Below are positions 1-9,536 of a stretch of DNA of 64,000 nucleotides, one piece after another. The notes under the pieces were generated by a model that saw only the letters and a list, made by a program, of their open reading frames with translations, did not search any database and was not told where the DNA came from. Each line of letters opens with the position of its first letter. The stretch's first letter is position 1. The DNA is taken from assembly GCA_963989245.1 (NCBI GenBank), contig OZ022349.1, positions 2,755,959-2,819,958 on the forward strand. The letters run 5' to 3'. Origin of the DNA: Nansenia antarctica (taxonomy: Eukaryota; Chordata; Actinopteri; Argentiniformes; Microstomatidae). A program made the position numbers and the translations under genes.

Positions 1-91
1 CATCCATGTCTTACAGTCCTAAACACAGCGGCAGCACAACACCAGCACAGTAAATAATATTGTGACCCATACATTGTAGATCTGTTACACA

Positions 92-1069
92 TTAGTCTTG
101 TGTACTTTCTTGAGTGTAATCCACCAAACCTTTCATTACAATGGCAGCCAGTCTGGTACCAATATAATCTAAGAACGGAGACCAAATCTTATAGAATGTC
201 TTTATCTTACACTTAGACCTATATGTCAGATATTCCATAGGAATCATATAAAAAATTACCTTGTGCCATCCAGCTATTGTAGGCGGTTTGCAGTCTATCC
301 ATTTCAGCAATATATTTTTCCTTGCACAAAAAGTGAGGATACACAGAAGTCTTTTGGAATGCATACTTTTAAGTTGTTTGTCTGGCAACCCAAACAATAG
401 ACACATGGGGTCCTTATCCAATGTAACATCTAGAATTAGATGAATTTTATCCACTATACCTTTCCAGTAATCATCTATATATCTACAAGTCCAAACACAA
501 TGAACAAAGCTCCCAACCTCGGTAATACACTTTGTACACATTTCCGATTTGTTATGATCCATTTTATGTCTAAGTTGGGGAGTAATCTGCAAACGTTGTA
601 GTAGTCTAAATTGCGTTTCCTTCGTCCTATTACAGATTGAGATGTCGTTTGCCGATTGCCATATTAGTGACCAAGTTGCTTCATCAGTATTAATGTTCAG
701 GTCATTATTCCAGTCTTTGGGCGTAAATGCAGGTTTGCCTTTATCATATTTCGAAAGTGCTCTATACCCAAGCCCCAGAATGCCTCTCGTCTTTCCAGCA
801 GAGACTATCTCCTCCAGCGGAGAGGGTTGGTGACAGAGGCCAGTGTCTTTTTGGCTATTTAAAAAACTTCGTATCTGAAGGTATCTGAAAAACTCATTTC
901 GTGGTAGGTCATATTTCTTACATAATTGGTCAAATGAAAGTAGTATTTCCGTATCATATAAATGTCCGATAGTAACCATCCCTTTGCTGTCCCACCGCTT
1001 GAAACCCCTATCCGTGGCACCAGGGGAGAAGTCTATGTTGCCCCAAACTGGCGAGAGGGAGGATGTCAT
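92..1069 (-). pseudogene. L1-clade LINE ORF2 C-terminal remnant (unit 1)
   Basis: A 325-codon frame on the minus strand resembles the C-terminal part of fish L1 ORF2, downstream of the reverse transcriptase. It contains the phrase TWSLIWQSANDISICNRTKE and a Cys-rich motif CX2C...HX4C starting CTKCITEVG, typical of the L1 ORF2 tail. No endonuclease or RT domain precedes it, and a stop lies four codons upstream of the first Met, so the element is 5'-truncated and cannot transpose. The 3' part of the element lies to the left (in the other units, within about 13562-14048 and its equivalents). Compared with units 2-4, this copy has Tyr instead of Asp in the phrase VIFxMIPMEY. Confidence 0.75.
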
Positions 1070-1440
1070 AATCGTATGTTATAAATAAATAGTAAAATAA
1101 TTGAGATTTCTCACATTTGCACTTTAACCTATCTTGAAGCTTTCAAGTCTCTAAGCCACAAGGCTAGCACTCAGTTTGATGACAGAAAAGTGTCAGTGTT
1201 CAAGTTTTGTTTGACAGTATGTTTTTCCTTTATTTATGCAGTGATACCTTATAATTTATCATTACCTTATTTAAGATTTTATTAAAGATTTTTATTTTTG
1301 TCAAGCTGTTTTTAAAATGATGTTAATGTTATTAACATGATTCAATAAAAATACAACAAAATCTAAGTTAAAGTGATTACAGTGTGTTTTTTTATTGGCA
1401 TTCTAAAAAAAAGTTTTTTGTTTTTTTTTGTTTTTTTTAA
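1070..1440. other. AT-rich spacer, no gene seen
   Basis: This is AT-rich DNA with T and A homopolymer runs and no ORF of note. A T-run near 1386-1393 is 7 T long here and in unit 4 but 4 T long in units 2 and 3, which makes it a useful marker of unit relationships. Equivalent stretches follow the L1 remnant in the other units. Confidence 0.6.
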
Positions 1441-1520
1441 ATTCTCGCGATAATATCGTGGATCGCGATTATTTTGCCCACGATAATCGTGACATGACAT
1501 TTTCTAATCGTCCCACCCCT
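1441..1520 (-). repeat. End fragment of an interspersed repeat (unit 1)
   Basis: The stretch contains self-complementary ATAATCG / CGATAAT words and ends in TCGTCCCACCCCT. On the minus strand this reads AGGGGTGGGACGATTA, the style of opening seen in many fish DNA-transposon-like repeats. The opposite end was not found, so it is called a fragment. Copies lie near 15397-15474, 29262-29340 and 47818-47897. Confidence 0.4.
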
Positions 1521-1834
1521 ATCTGTGATGTAACAATGACCAAAGTTAGAATTCTTCAGTCATTAAGGATGTCATCATGTGATGACATCACAGTGTAGAA
1601 CATGCAGCTGGGGTTCTAGAATCCAGCTGCAGTACACATTTCAGGTTCATTTACCTGTCATTCCTCTGTGAAGAGCTTGATAGATAGATTAGTTATTCGT
1701 TCTTCTCACAGTTTTTCTCCAACTCTCGCTATCCGAAAGTCACCGCATGGACACTTGGTAATTAGGCCTCACTAGGCCTGGAAGAATAGAACCAGGCTGC
1801 TTTAGCTGCACACTTAGCCCAGCAGAGAGACACT
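1521..1834 (+). promoter_or_regulatory. 5' flank of the PABP-like gene with two inverted repeats (unit 1)
   Basis: This stretch lies between repeat debris and the first PABP-like exon. It holds a near-perfect palindrome at 1568-1589 (arms GATGTCATCA / TGATGACATC, 2-bp spacer) and a second inverted repeat at 1604-1630 with arms GCAGCTGG / CCAGCTGC, each arm carrying a CAGCTG E-box. No clear TATA box was seen. The palindrome recurs at 15522-15543, 29389-29410 and 47945-47966, and the E-box repeat at 15558-15584, 29425-29451 and 47981-48007. Promoter function is inference from position only. Confidence 0.35.
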
Positions 1835-4800
1835 ATGATGCTCTCACTCTATGCCTCTGCGGAGTCTCGCAAAGAGCGAGAGTTCACTAACGTGTACGTC
1901 AAGAACTTTGGGGAGGATATGGACGACCGACGCCTGAAGGAGAGGTTTGAGAGATTCGGACCGGCCCTGAGCGTCCGGGTCATGACTGATGGCGCTGGTA
2001 GATCCGTGGGTTTTGGATTCGTCAACTTCGAGAGGCACGAGAACGCCAAGAGGGCCGTCGAGGAGATGAACGGCCAGGAGATAAACGGGAGGCGGGTCTA
2101 CGTGGGCCGGGCCCAGAAGAGAGGAGAGCGCCAGGCTGTCCTGAAGAGCCAGTTTGAGCAACTGAACCAGGGCCACAGGACCACATACCAGGTGTGTGTT
2201 TATGAAGGAAAAAATGTGACAGCTGCTGGTGAAAAGTAGTCAAAGCAACCAGTAGGCAAAGTCATTTTTCAGTTTTTTTTTTTACATGTCCTTAAACTAC
2301 AGATACGCTTTCGTACGCTTTCGAATGATGTGTCATACAATCACAATCCAGAGAAAAAGCTGTTTAAAGAGTTGGTTGTTTTTCACACCTTCACACAGCC
2401 AGCTAATGGGCGGTAACACAACCACTCCTCCTCTAGATTGACAGCTGTCAATATCTGTCAGTGTTAGTCACTGGGTGAGATAGCTACAGCTAACATTATT
2501 ATGTGTATAAGAAAAAGAAGCTGATAGTCTCGGTAAACATTGCTGATGTATTTGAGGTATAAAAACATCTCACTAAACATGCTCTCTCTCTACCAGCAGG
2601 GTGTCAACCTGTACGTGAAGAACTTGCACGACCGCTTGGACGACGACCAACTGCACAAAGAGTTCTCCCGCTTCGGAACCATCACCAGCGCGAAGGTGAT
2701 GATGACGGAGGAAGGACGCAGCAAGGGATTCGGCTTCGTGTGCTTCTCCTCCCCCGAGGCGGCCACCAAGGCCGTGACCGTGATGAACGGCCGCATCGTG
2801 GCCAACAAGCCCCTGTACGTGGCCCTGGCCCAGCGCAAGGAGGAGCGGCAGGCTCTCAGAACCAACCAGAACATGGCACAGAGGATGGCCAGCGTCTGCG
2901 CCGTTCCCAACCCAGACTTCCTACCTAACTTACCCTACCAGGTTGCTCCCCCACCTGGACTCTTCATGGCTTCTGCCATTCCACAGACCCAGGACTGTGG
3001 AACCGCCCAATACTCCTCAGCTCAGCTGAGACCCACTCATCGCTTGGCTACCTTCGAACCTGAGGCGAAACCTCAGCACTTCCAGAACACGCCCGACGAC
3101 ACCACCACGTCTCCATGGGCTACCGGGCCTCAGACCTTCGAGGCTATGAAGGCCACACCCTCCCAGGTGCCCCGTAGGATGACGTCTCAGCACATAGGTC
3201 AGTTTATTTAGTGAAGCAACCCTGCGCATAGCAGGGTTCCCACGGGTCCTTGAAATCCTTGAAAGTTGTTTGTGAATTTGAGAAAAAGAAATCAAGGTCT
3301 TAAAAGTTTTGGGGAAATAGACATGGGTCATTGAATGTGCTTGAATTCCCCCCCCCCCCCCCCTCTCTCTCTCTCTCTAAAAAAATTATGTTTTACTCAG
3401 CTCGTCAACTACTTCTGTCTCAAACTATGCCGTGTTGAGTCCTTGAATTTGAGGGAATCGAGTCTTGAAAGTCCTTGAAAGGTGCTTGAATGGGATGTTT
3501 CAGAAGGTGTGGGGACCCCTGACATAGAGACAAGAGCACTATCCAAACATTTGCCATAAATATCCCTTTGGTTATGCTTATCTTCCCCTCTCAGCTACCC
3601 AGGCCTTGAGAAAGCACCCTGCCGTTGCAGATGGTGATCCAGCTATGGCACGGCTGCACGCTGTGCCCCAGAACAAGTCCACAGCTGGTGTACACCACCG
3701 CCAGCAGCACACGGCTCCCCAGCCACAGGTCCCCGTGCAGCAGCCTGCTGTCCATGTCCAGGACCAGGAGACACTGACTGCCTCCATATTGGCCATGATG
3801 GCTACAGTTCCCCATGAGGACCAGAAGCAGATGATAGGTGAGTCTATTTGTTTGTTTCTATGCCAGCAGCACACGGCTCCCCAGCCACAGGTCCCCGTGC
3901 AGCAGCCTGCTGTCCATGTCCATGTCCAGGACCAGGAGACACTGATTGCCTCCATACTGGCCATGATGGCTACAGTTCCCCATGAGGACCAGAAGCAGAT
4001 GATAGGTAGGTCTATTTGTTTGTTTCTATGGATACCCATTAGCTGTTACAGTTACTGTAGAATTTCTACCTCCTGAAATGATGGCTAGGACTGGTGTTAT
4101 CAAGCGAAAGGTTCTTTATATACAAATCTGCTGACATGCACTTGTGATCACTTTCAATTCAATAAAACAAGCTGTTAGATATTCACTTTCATATTCTGGA
4201 CGTACAATTCGCATTTCTCAAAAACAACAAACTGTCAACTTCTGTGAGACGTCTTGCTGCAACGCATTCTGGAACCTGCAGTTCTGAAACCCATTCTTTA
4301 ACTAATACAACAGAAATGTACTTCTTTTTTTTTAACTACCTTAACGATAAATAATAACTCTTTTAACTGTCAATCAATCATGTAACATATTAATCAATCT
4401 CTTTTAACTGTCAATCGATCAGGTAACCTTTAAAGTTACAACAGTTACTGTTACTGATATTTACTCCCCCCTCCCTCCAGGTGAGCGTCTCTTCCCATCC
4501 ATCCTCAGCATGCACCCCAGCATCGCCCCCGAGGTCACGAGCATGCTGCTGGAGATGGACAACCGTGATCTGCTGCGCCTGCTGGCGTCTCCTGAGGCGC
4601 TGCGCTACCAGGTGGATGAAGCGGTCGCTGCGCTGGAGGCCCACTGGGCTGAGGAGGCTGCACAGAAAATTGGCCACTTCCCAGAGTTCCAAGCGGCCCA
4701 GAAGAGAGGAGAGCGCCAGGCTGTCCTGAAGAGACAGTTTGAGCAACTGAACCAGGGCCACAGGACCACATACCAGGTGTGTGTTTATGAAGAAAATAAT

Positions 4801-6578
4801 GTGACAGCTGCTGGTGAAAAGTAGTCAAAGCAACCAGTAGGCATTTTTCTACTAAACTAAATTTTCTACTAAACTATTTTTCTATGTACTACTAAACTAC
4901 AGATTGTACGCTTTCGAATGATGTGTCATACAATCCACAATCCAGAGAAAAAGCTGTTTAAAGACTTGGTTGTTTTTCACACCTTCACACAGCCAGCTAA
5001 TGGGCGGTAACAATAGCTGGTTAACCCCACCCCCAACCACTCCCCCTCTAGCTGTCAGCTGTCAATATCTGTCAGTGTTAGTCACTGGGTCAGATAGCTA
5101 CAGCTAACATTATTATGTGTATAAGAAAAATAAGTTGATAGTCTTGGTAAACATTCTTGATGTATTTGAGCAATTCAAAACATCTCACTAAACATGCTCT
5201 CTCTCTACCAGCAGGGTGTCAACCTGTACGTGAAGAACTTGCACGACCGCTTGGACGACGACCGACTGCACAAAGAGTTCTCCCGCTTCGGAACCATCAC
5301 CAGCGCGAAGGTGATGATGACGGAGGAAGGACGCAGCAAAGGCTTCGGCTTCGTGCGCTTCTCCTCCCCCGAGGCGGCCACCAAGGCCGTGACCGAGATG
5401 AACGGCCGCATCGTGGCCAACAAGCCCCTGTACGTGGCCCTGGCCCAGCGCAAGGAGGAGCGGCAGGCTCTCAGAACCAACCAGAACATGGCACAGAGGA
5501 TGGCCAGCGTCTGCGCCATTCCCAACCCAGACTTCCTACCTAACTTACCCTACCAGGTTGCTCCCCCACCTGGACTCTTCATGGCTTCTGCCATTCCACA
5601 GACCCAGGACTGTGGAACCGCCCAATACTCCTCAGCTCAGCTGAGACCCACTCATCGCTTGGCTACCTTCGAAGCTATGACACGGCTGCACGCTGTGCCC
5701 CAGAACAAGTCCACAGCTGGTGTACACCACCGCCAGCAGCACACGGCTCCCCAGCCACAGGTCCCCGTGCAGCAGCCTGCTGTCCATGTCCATGTCCAGG
5801 ACCAGGAGACACTGATTGCCTCCATACTGGCCATGATGGCTACAGTTCCCCATGAGGACCAGAAGCAGATGATAGGTGAGTCTATTTGTTTGTTTCTATG
5901 GATACCCATTAGCTGTTACAGTTACTGTAGAATTTCTACCTCCTGAAATGATGGCTAGGACTGGTGTTATCAAGCGAAAGGTTCTTCATATACAAATCTG
6001 CTGACATGCACTTGTGATCACTTTCAATTCAATAAAACAAGCTGTTAGATATTCACTTTCATATTCTGGACGGTACAATTCGCATTTCTCAAAAACAACA
6101 AACTGTCGACTTCTGTGAGACGTCTTGCTGCAAGGCATTCTGGAACCTGCAGTTCTGAAACCCATTCTTTAACTAATACAACAGAAATGTACTTCTTTTT
6201 TTTTAACTACCTTAACGATAAATAATAACTCTTTTAACTGTCAATCAATCATGTAACATATTAATCAATCTCTTTTAACTGTCAATCGATCAGGTAACCT
6301 TTAAAGTTACAACAGTTACTGTTACTGATATTTACTCCCCCCTCCCTCCAGGTGAGCGTCTCTTCCCATCCATCCTCAGCATGCACCCCAGCATCGCCCC
6401 CAAGGTCACGGGCATGCTGCTGGAGATGGACAACCGTGATCTGCTGCGCCTGCTGGCGTCTCCTGAGGCGCTGCGCTACCAGGTGGATGAAGCGGTCGCT
6501 ACGCTGGAGGCCCACTGGGCTGAGGAGGCTGTACAGAAAATTGGCCACTTCCCAGACTTCCAAGCGGCTAACGCATAA
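1835..6578 (+). CDS. PABPC-like gene lacking RRM1-2, with two RRM4-linker-MLLE modules (unit 1)
   Basis: This is a cytoplasmic poly(A)-binding-protein relative. Proposed exons are 1835-2191 (RRM3; RNP2 VYVKNF, RNP1 VGFGFVNF), 2600-3197 (RRM4; LYVKNL, KGFGFVCF, plus linker), 3595-4005 (linker with duplication), 4481-4776 (MLLE/PABC fused to an RRM3 tail), 5215-5875 (second RRM4, KGFGFVRF, plus linker) and 6352-6578 (second MLLE, stop TAA). All introns start GT and end AG, and phases run 0,1,1,0,1, giving 850 codons including the stop. MLLE signatures EVTSMLLEMDN and KVTGMLLEMDN match the PAM2-peptide-binding domain of PABPC. RRM1 and RRM2 are not visible upstream. The first 10 residues do not look like PABP, and an AG at 1862-1863 before SRKERE may be the ancestral acceptor, so the ATG at 1835 may be fortuitous. 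In unit 1 the 4005 donor reads GTAGGT instead of GTGAGT. Transcription and splicing are inferred. Confidence 0.7.
3231..3523. repeat. Interspersed repeat in intron 2 of the PABP-like gene (unit 1)
   Basis: The intron between the first RRM4 exon and the linker exon is largely made of repeated CCTTGAAA / CTTGAAT words beginning GCAGGGTTCCCACGGG, followed by a C-run and CT-run at 3349-3379. The C/CT run length differs between units. Repeats of this wording are common in fish; I cannot assign a family. Equivalent stretches are at about 17185-17473, 31052-31332 and 49608-49901. Confidence 0.4.
3701..4005 (+). repeat. In-frame 162-bp tandem duplication in the PABP linker exon (unit 1)
   Basis: The linker-coding segment from CCAGCAGCAC at 3701 is repeated from 3863, an offset of 162 bp or 54 codons. 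The second copy has an extra CATGTC. The old donor (GTGAGT after 3837) and the first bases of the old intron now sit between the copies and read open as GESICLFLC. An intron of about 29 nt there would be too short and would break the phase, so I treat 3595-4005 as one exon. The same structure is present in all four units. Confidence 0.7.
4481..4776 (+). other. Chimeric exon: MLLE domain fused to RRM3 tail (unit 1)
   Basis: The exon opens as the C-terminal PABC exon (GERLFPSI) and runs to FPEFQA. At 4695-4698 it switches to the end of the RRM3 exon (AQKRGERQAVLK...TTYQ) with the same phase-0 donor. The true terminal exon at 6352-6578 instead ends AANA and stop. The join shares only GGC with both parents, as expected for unequal crossing-over or a microhomology join. 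It is the seam of the internal module duplication (period 2615 bp between the two RRM4 acceptors). Confidence 0.8.
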
Positions 6579-6621
6579 AAAAGGAGACCCGGACTATGAA
6601 ACAATACCGATTCACCGATGA

Positions 6622-6666
6622 AATAAAATGTTAGCATTGAAAAAAAACGATTACGAAATGAATAAA
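6622..6666 (+). promoter_or_regulatory. Poly(A) signals of the PABP-like gene (unit 1)
   Basis: AATAAA occurs at 6622-6627, 44 nt after the TAA stop, and again at 6661-6666. Both lie before the hAT remnant and are the natural 3' end signals for the gene. Copies of the first are at 20572-20577, 34431-34436 and 52999-53004. Confidence 0.5.
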
Positions 6667-6764
6667 TTATTTCATTAGGAAATTAAATTGATGGACTCGG
6701 CTGTGTCGAGAAAAGGGTAAACTGGACCTTGACGATAAAAGTAAAAACCCTGGTTGGACTAGAT

Positions 6765-7699
6765 CAGGGGTGTCCAAACTTTTTTCACAGAGGGCCACAT
6801 ACAGAAAAATATACTCAAGGCTGGGCCACTCACTAGAGGTGAGGTATCGCCTCACCTCTAATGTATTAAAGTTAAATGTAGGTAAAGTATGCTTGATACC
6901 TGAATATGCTTAAAGAAAAACAGCCCATATCATAACTTTCCATTAAAAGTTTTTTTCTTTTTTTTATAAAGACGGCTCATTCTCAAAACAGCAGCCTCAG
7001 ATTGCTTCTTAGTCAGAGTGATAGAGCTCGTCCCCATATTCAGCATCAACATCAGATAGGAACACTTGAAATATTCTCTGTGGTAGAGCCCTCGTGCTCT
7101 AATTATGTTGATAGTTTTCACAACTGTGTTCATCACATCATTAAGCTGGACTGCCCTGGCACAGAGGGCTTCTTGGTGGATGATGAGTGTACAGGGTTTT
7201 TCCTGGCTCAAAATGAGGCGGAGGTGGTACCAGTGGTGTTTGACATCGGGGGGGACCCATGAAGCAGGGCTGTCTGGGGGTCCTTAAACATCAAACTTAA
7301 TTTCTTGCATTCTGGTGAATTGATATGCACCAATTTGTGCCCTTTCTGCATCAATTTATGGTGGAAATGTCATTATTTATGTAAAGGAAAACACAATATT
7401 CAGGCACCAGATGACCATTCAAAATATAATGTAATATAATGCAATATAAGGCTCTCAGGCATTCTGTACTTTCAAATATGTATTCTCCTTGAGCAGTCAA
7501 CATCAACTATCAGCTATTTCGCTAGCGAAAACGAAAGCTAACTTATTTGCGAAACAGCGCCCCCGCCACCACGTCGGCGCAATGCCGCAATTGCAGTTAG
7601 AAATGACAGAATAATTATATTTTTAGAATCTGTTTTGGGCCAATTAAAAACGGACCATGGGCCGCAGTTGGCCCGCGGGCCGTAGTTTGGACACCCCTG
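6765..7699 (-). mobile_element. hAT (Charlie-like) transposon remnant (unit 1)
   Basis: Terminal inverted repeats CAGGGGTGTCCAAACT and AGTTTGGACACCCCTG bound 935 bp. The flanks are an 8-bp target duplication GACTAGAT at 6757-6764 and 7700-7707, the hallmark of hAT elements. On the minus strand 7211-6930 encodes a transposase remnant containing IHQEALCARAVQLNDVM and IIRARGLYHRE, wording shared with Charlie-type and GTF2IRD2-related hAT transposases. The rest of the transposase is gone, so the element is non-autonomous. Confidence 0.8.
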
Positions 7700-7732
7700 G
7701 ACTAGATAGACCAACAACAAGGCCTCCTAAGT

Positions 7733-7990
7733 GGTAACTGGACTGCACTTATATAGCGCCTTTATCCAAAGTGCTTTACAACGGCCTCTCATTCACCCAT
7801 TCACACACACATTCACACACCAACGGCGGCAAGCTACCATGCAAGGTCGCCGGCCCGCTCACTCACTGGGAGCAATTTGGGGTTCAGTGTCTTGCCCAAG
7901 GACGCTTCGACATGTGCCCAGCCGGGGACTCGAACCGCCGATCTGCCAACCTTGCGATCATTAGACGGCGGCTCTACCTCCTGACTCCTG
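7733..7990 (-). mobile_element. tRNA-derived SINE (unit 1)
   Basis: Read on the minus strand, the right end is a tRNA-like head containing a B-box match (GGTTCGAGTCC in CGGTTCGAGTCCCCGG) after a GGTAGAGCCGCCG stretch. The body continues through CTTGGGCAAGACACTGAAC to a tail AAGGCGCTATATAAGTGCAG. This layout is a Pol III SINE of a type common in fish. The family is not assigned. Confidence 0.65.
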
Positions 7991-8499
7991 GTGAATGAAC
8001 TACTAAACCCCTCAAAAAAAAGTTTGGAAACGTTAATTCAGTCGATTCTTGCTCCCCTTTAATAATACCAATTGGTATTGTATTTTATATCGTTGGAAAG
8101 CCTGATTAGTCACCTTTACAACGAGGTACAACTTGTAAGGAACATGCATTCGTGGAATGAGTTACACAGCTAAAGGTGTGGGTAGCGGCCCAAAATGTTT
8201 TGCCAAAAACGACTAGATCATTAGACAGCTGTACTTTTATGGCCCGGCGATCAGCTATGCACCGCCAGGGAGTGTGTGAAGTGGGCGCTCCCACAGGCAC
8301 CTGGAGACATTGTCTTGTCAAGGTAAACACAATAAATTACATTTAATTAAAACTCGGCTGTTAAAATGCAAAAGGAAACAGTTGGAGTTTGTTTTAGGGC
8401 CATGGCTTTGAATGATATCTTGTAGAAATCGTATTGCAATGGAAGATGGAAGCTGTAGCGTTTTGCCTGTTTGTGAACTACATGTCTCCCGATACTGTC
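7991..8499. other. Non-coding stretch of unknown origin (unit 1)
   Basis: It lies between the SINE and the minisatellite. It contains AATACCAATTGGTATT (near-palindrome, about 8065-8080) and no convincing ORF. It resembles decayed interspersed repeat DNA but I recognise no family. It is present almost unchanged in units 2 and 3 and absent from unit 4. Confidence 0.4.
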
Positions 8500-8654
8500 T
8501 CACGTTATCCTTCACAGAGGAAATACGGCCTCGCGTTATCCTTCACAGAGGAAATACGGCCTCACGTTATCCTTCACAGAGGAAATACGGCCTCACGTTA
8601 TCCTTCACAGAGGAAATACGGCCTCACGTTATCCTTCACAGAGGAAATACGGCC
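8500..8654. repeat. 31-bp minisatellite, 5 copies (unit 1)
   Basis: Five head-to-tail copies of a 31-bp unit beginning TCACGTTATCCTTCACAGAG. The second copy carries TCGCG in place of TCACG. Units 2 and 3 have 3 and 7 copies at the same place. There are no unique spacers, so this is a VNTR and not a CRISPR-like array. Confidence 0.9.
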
Positions 8655-8756
8655 TGCCAGTGAGTCAGTGTAGGGAACAGACAGCAAAAAAACTAAGGTG
8701 GAAAAAGATTAAAGGTTAAACCTCTGCAGGGAGCGACAAATGCAGAGCAACACGTG

Positions 8757-8806
8757 ACAGAGAGAGAGAGAGGGGGGGGGGGGGGAGAAAGAGAGAGGAC
8801 AGAGTA

Positions 8807-8849
<43 letters not shown>

Positions 8850-8932
8850 AAGAGAGAGAGGGGGGAGTAGGGAGAGAGAGATAGAGGACAGAGGAGGGAG
8901 AGAGAGGGGGAGGAGAGAGAGAGAGGGGGGGT

Positions 8933-8973
<41 letters not shown>

Positions 8974-9040
8974 AGAGAGAGAGAGAGAGAGGACAGAGTA
9001 GAGAGAGGGAGAGAGAGAGAGAGGGAGAGAGAGAGGACAG

Positions 9041-9082
<42 letters not shown>

Positions 9083-9218
9083 GTGAGGACAGAGAAGGGA
9101 GAGAGAGAGAGAGAGGGAGAGAGAGAGAGAGAGAGAGGGAGAGAGGACAGAGTAGAGAGAGAGAGACAGAGAGAGAGAGAGAGAAGAGAGAGAGACAGAG
9201 AGACAAAGAGAGGGAGAG
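8757..9218. repeat. GA-rich microsatellite (unit 1)
   Basis: About 460 bp of (GA)n interrupted by G-runs and GGACAGAGTAG words. Length and interruptions differ between units. Long Leu/Ser reading frames on the minus strand here are low-complexity artefacts. Confidence 0.9.
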
Positions 9219-9292
9219 CACTCAGGCCTGCTAGCCTCGGTGACCTTCTCTCTCCTCCTGCAGTCTCCTGCAGTCTAACAACGTTACTCACA

Positions 9293-9536
9293 CAAGTTCG
9301 GGGCTGATCCCCCTGAGCTGGCCACCTCTGGCGAGGGTGTATAGTGTGATGGCCGAAACACCCCATGACCTGGAGGAACACTACTGATGATGCGTCCGAA
9401 ATTAAACCTAACCCCAGCCCCCCCCCGCATGAATCACTCACCATCAAGACGACACACACGCACACACACACACACACACTCTCACGTACGTACCTGCACA
9501 AAGGAATTTACATCTTATCCTGTGTTTCATAAATCT
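9293..9536 (+). repeat. Left 244-bp direct repeat flanking the RT/endonuclease element (unit 1)
   Basis: From CAAGTTCGGGGCTGATCC to TCATAAATCT this stretch is identical, including its 9-C run and CA microsatellite, to 13318-13561 on the far side of the RT frame. Immediately outside both copies the sequences differ. It lies 134 bp before the ATG of the retroelement frame. It may be the 3' end of an upstream truncated tandem copy or an LTR-like terminal repeat. Confidence 0.8.

Noticed and set aside
5215..5875. Second PABP module considered as a processed retrocopy because it lacks an intron
   Set aside because: The exon join is not at a splice site, and the other introns of the module are retained.
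7002..7262. Plus-strand frame of 86 codons inside the hAT remnant
   Set aside because: It is antisense to the recognisable transposase remnant and has no protein-like features of its own.
8500..8654. Regular 31-bp repeats, considered as a CRISPR-like array
   Set aside because: The repeats are directly adjacent with no unique spacers, and the DNA is from an animal nuclear genome.
9384..9401. CTGATGA...GAAA in the 244-bp direct repeat looks like a hammerhead ribozyme core
   Set aside because: The 7 nt between the two core boxes cannot form a proper stem II, and no nearby sequence completes stem III with a cleavage triplet.
8709..9501. Long Leu/Ser-rich frames on the minus strand through the GA tract (also in units 2 and 3)
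   Set aside because: They are translations of a dinucleotide repeat with no domain and no conservation beyond the repeat.
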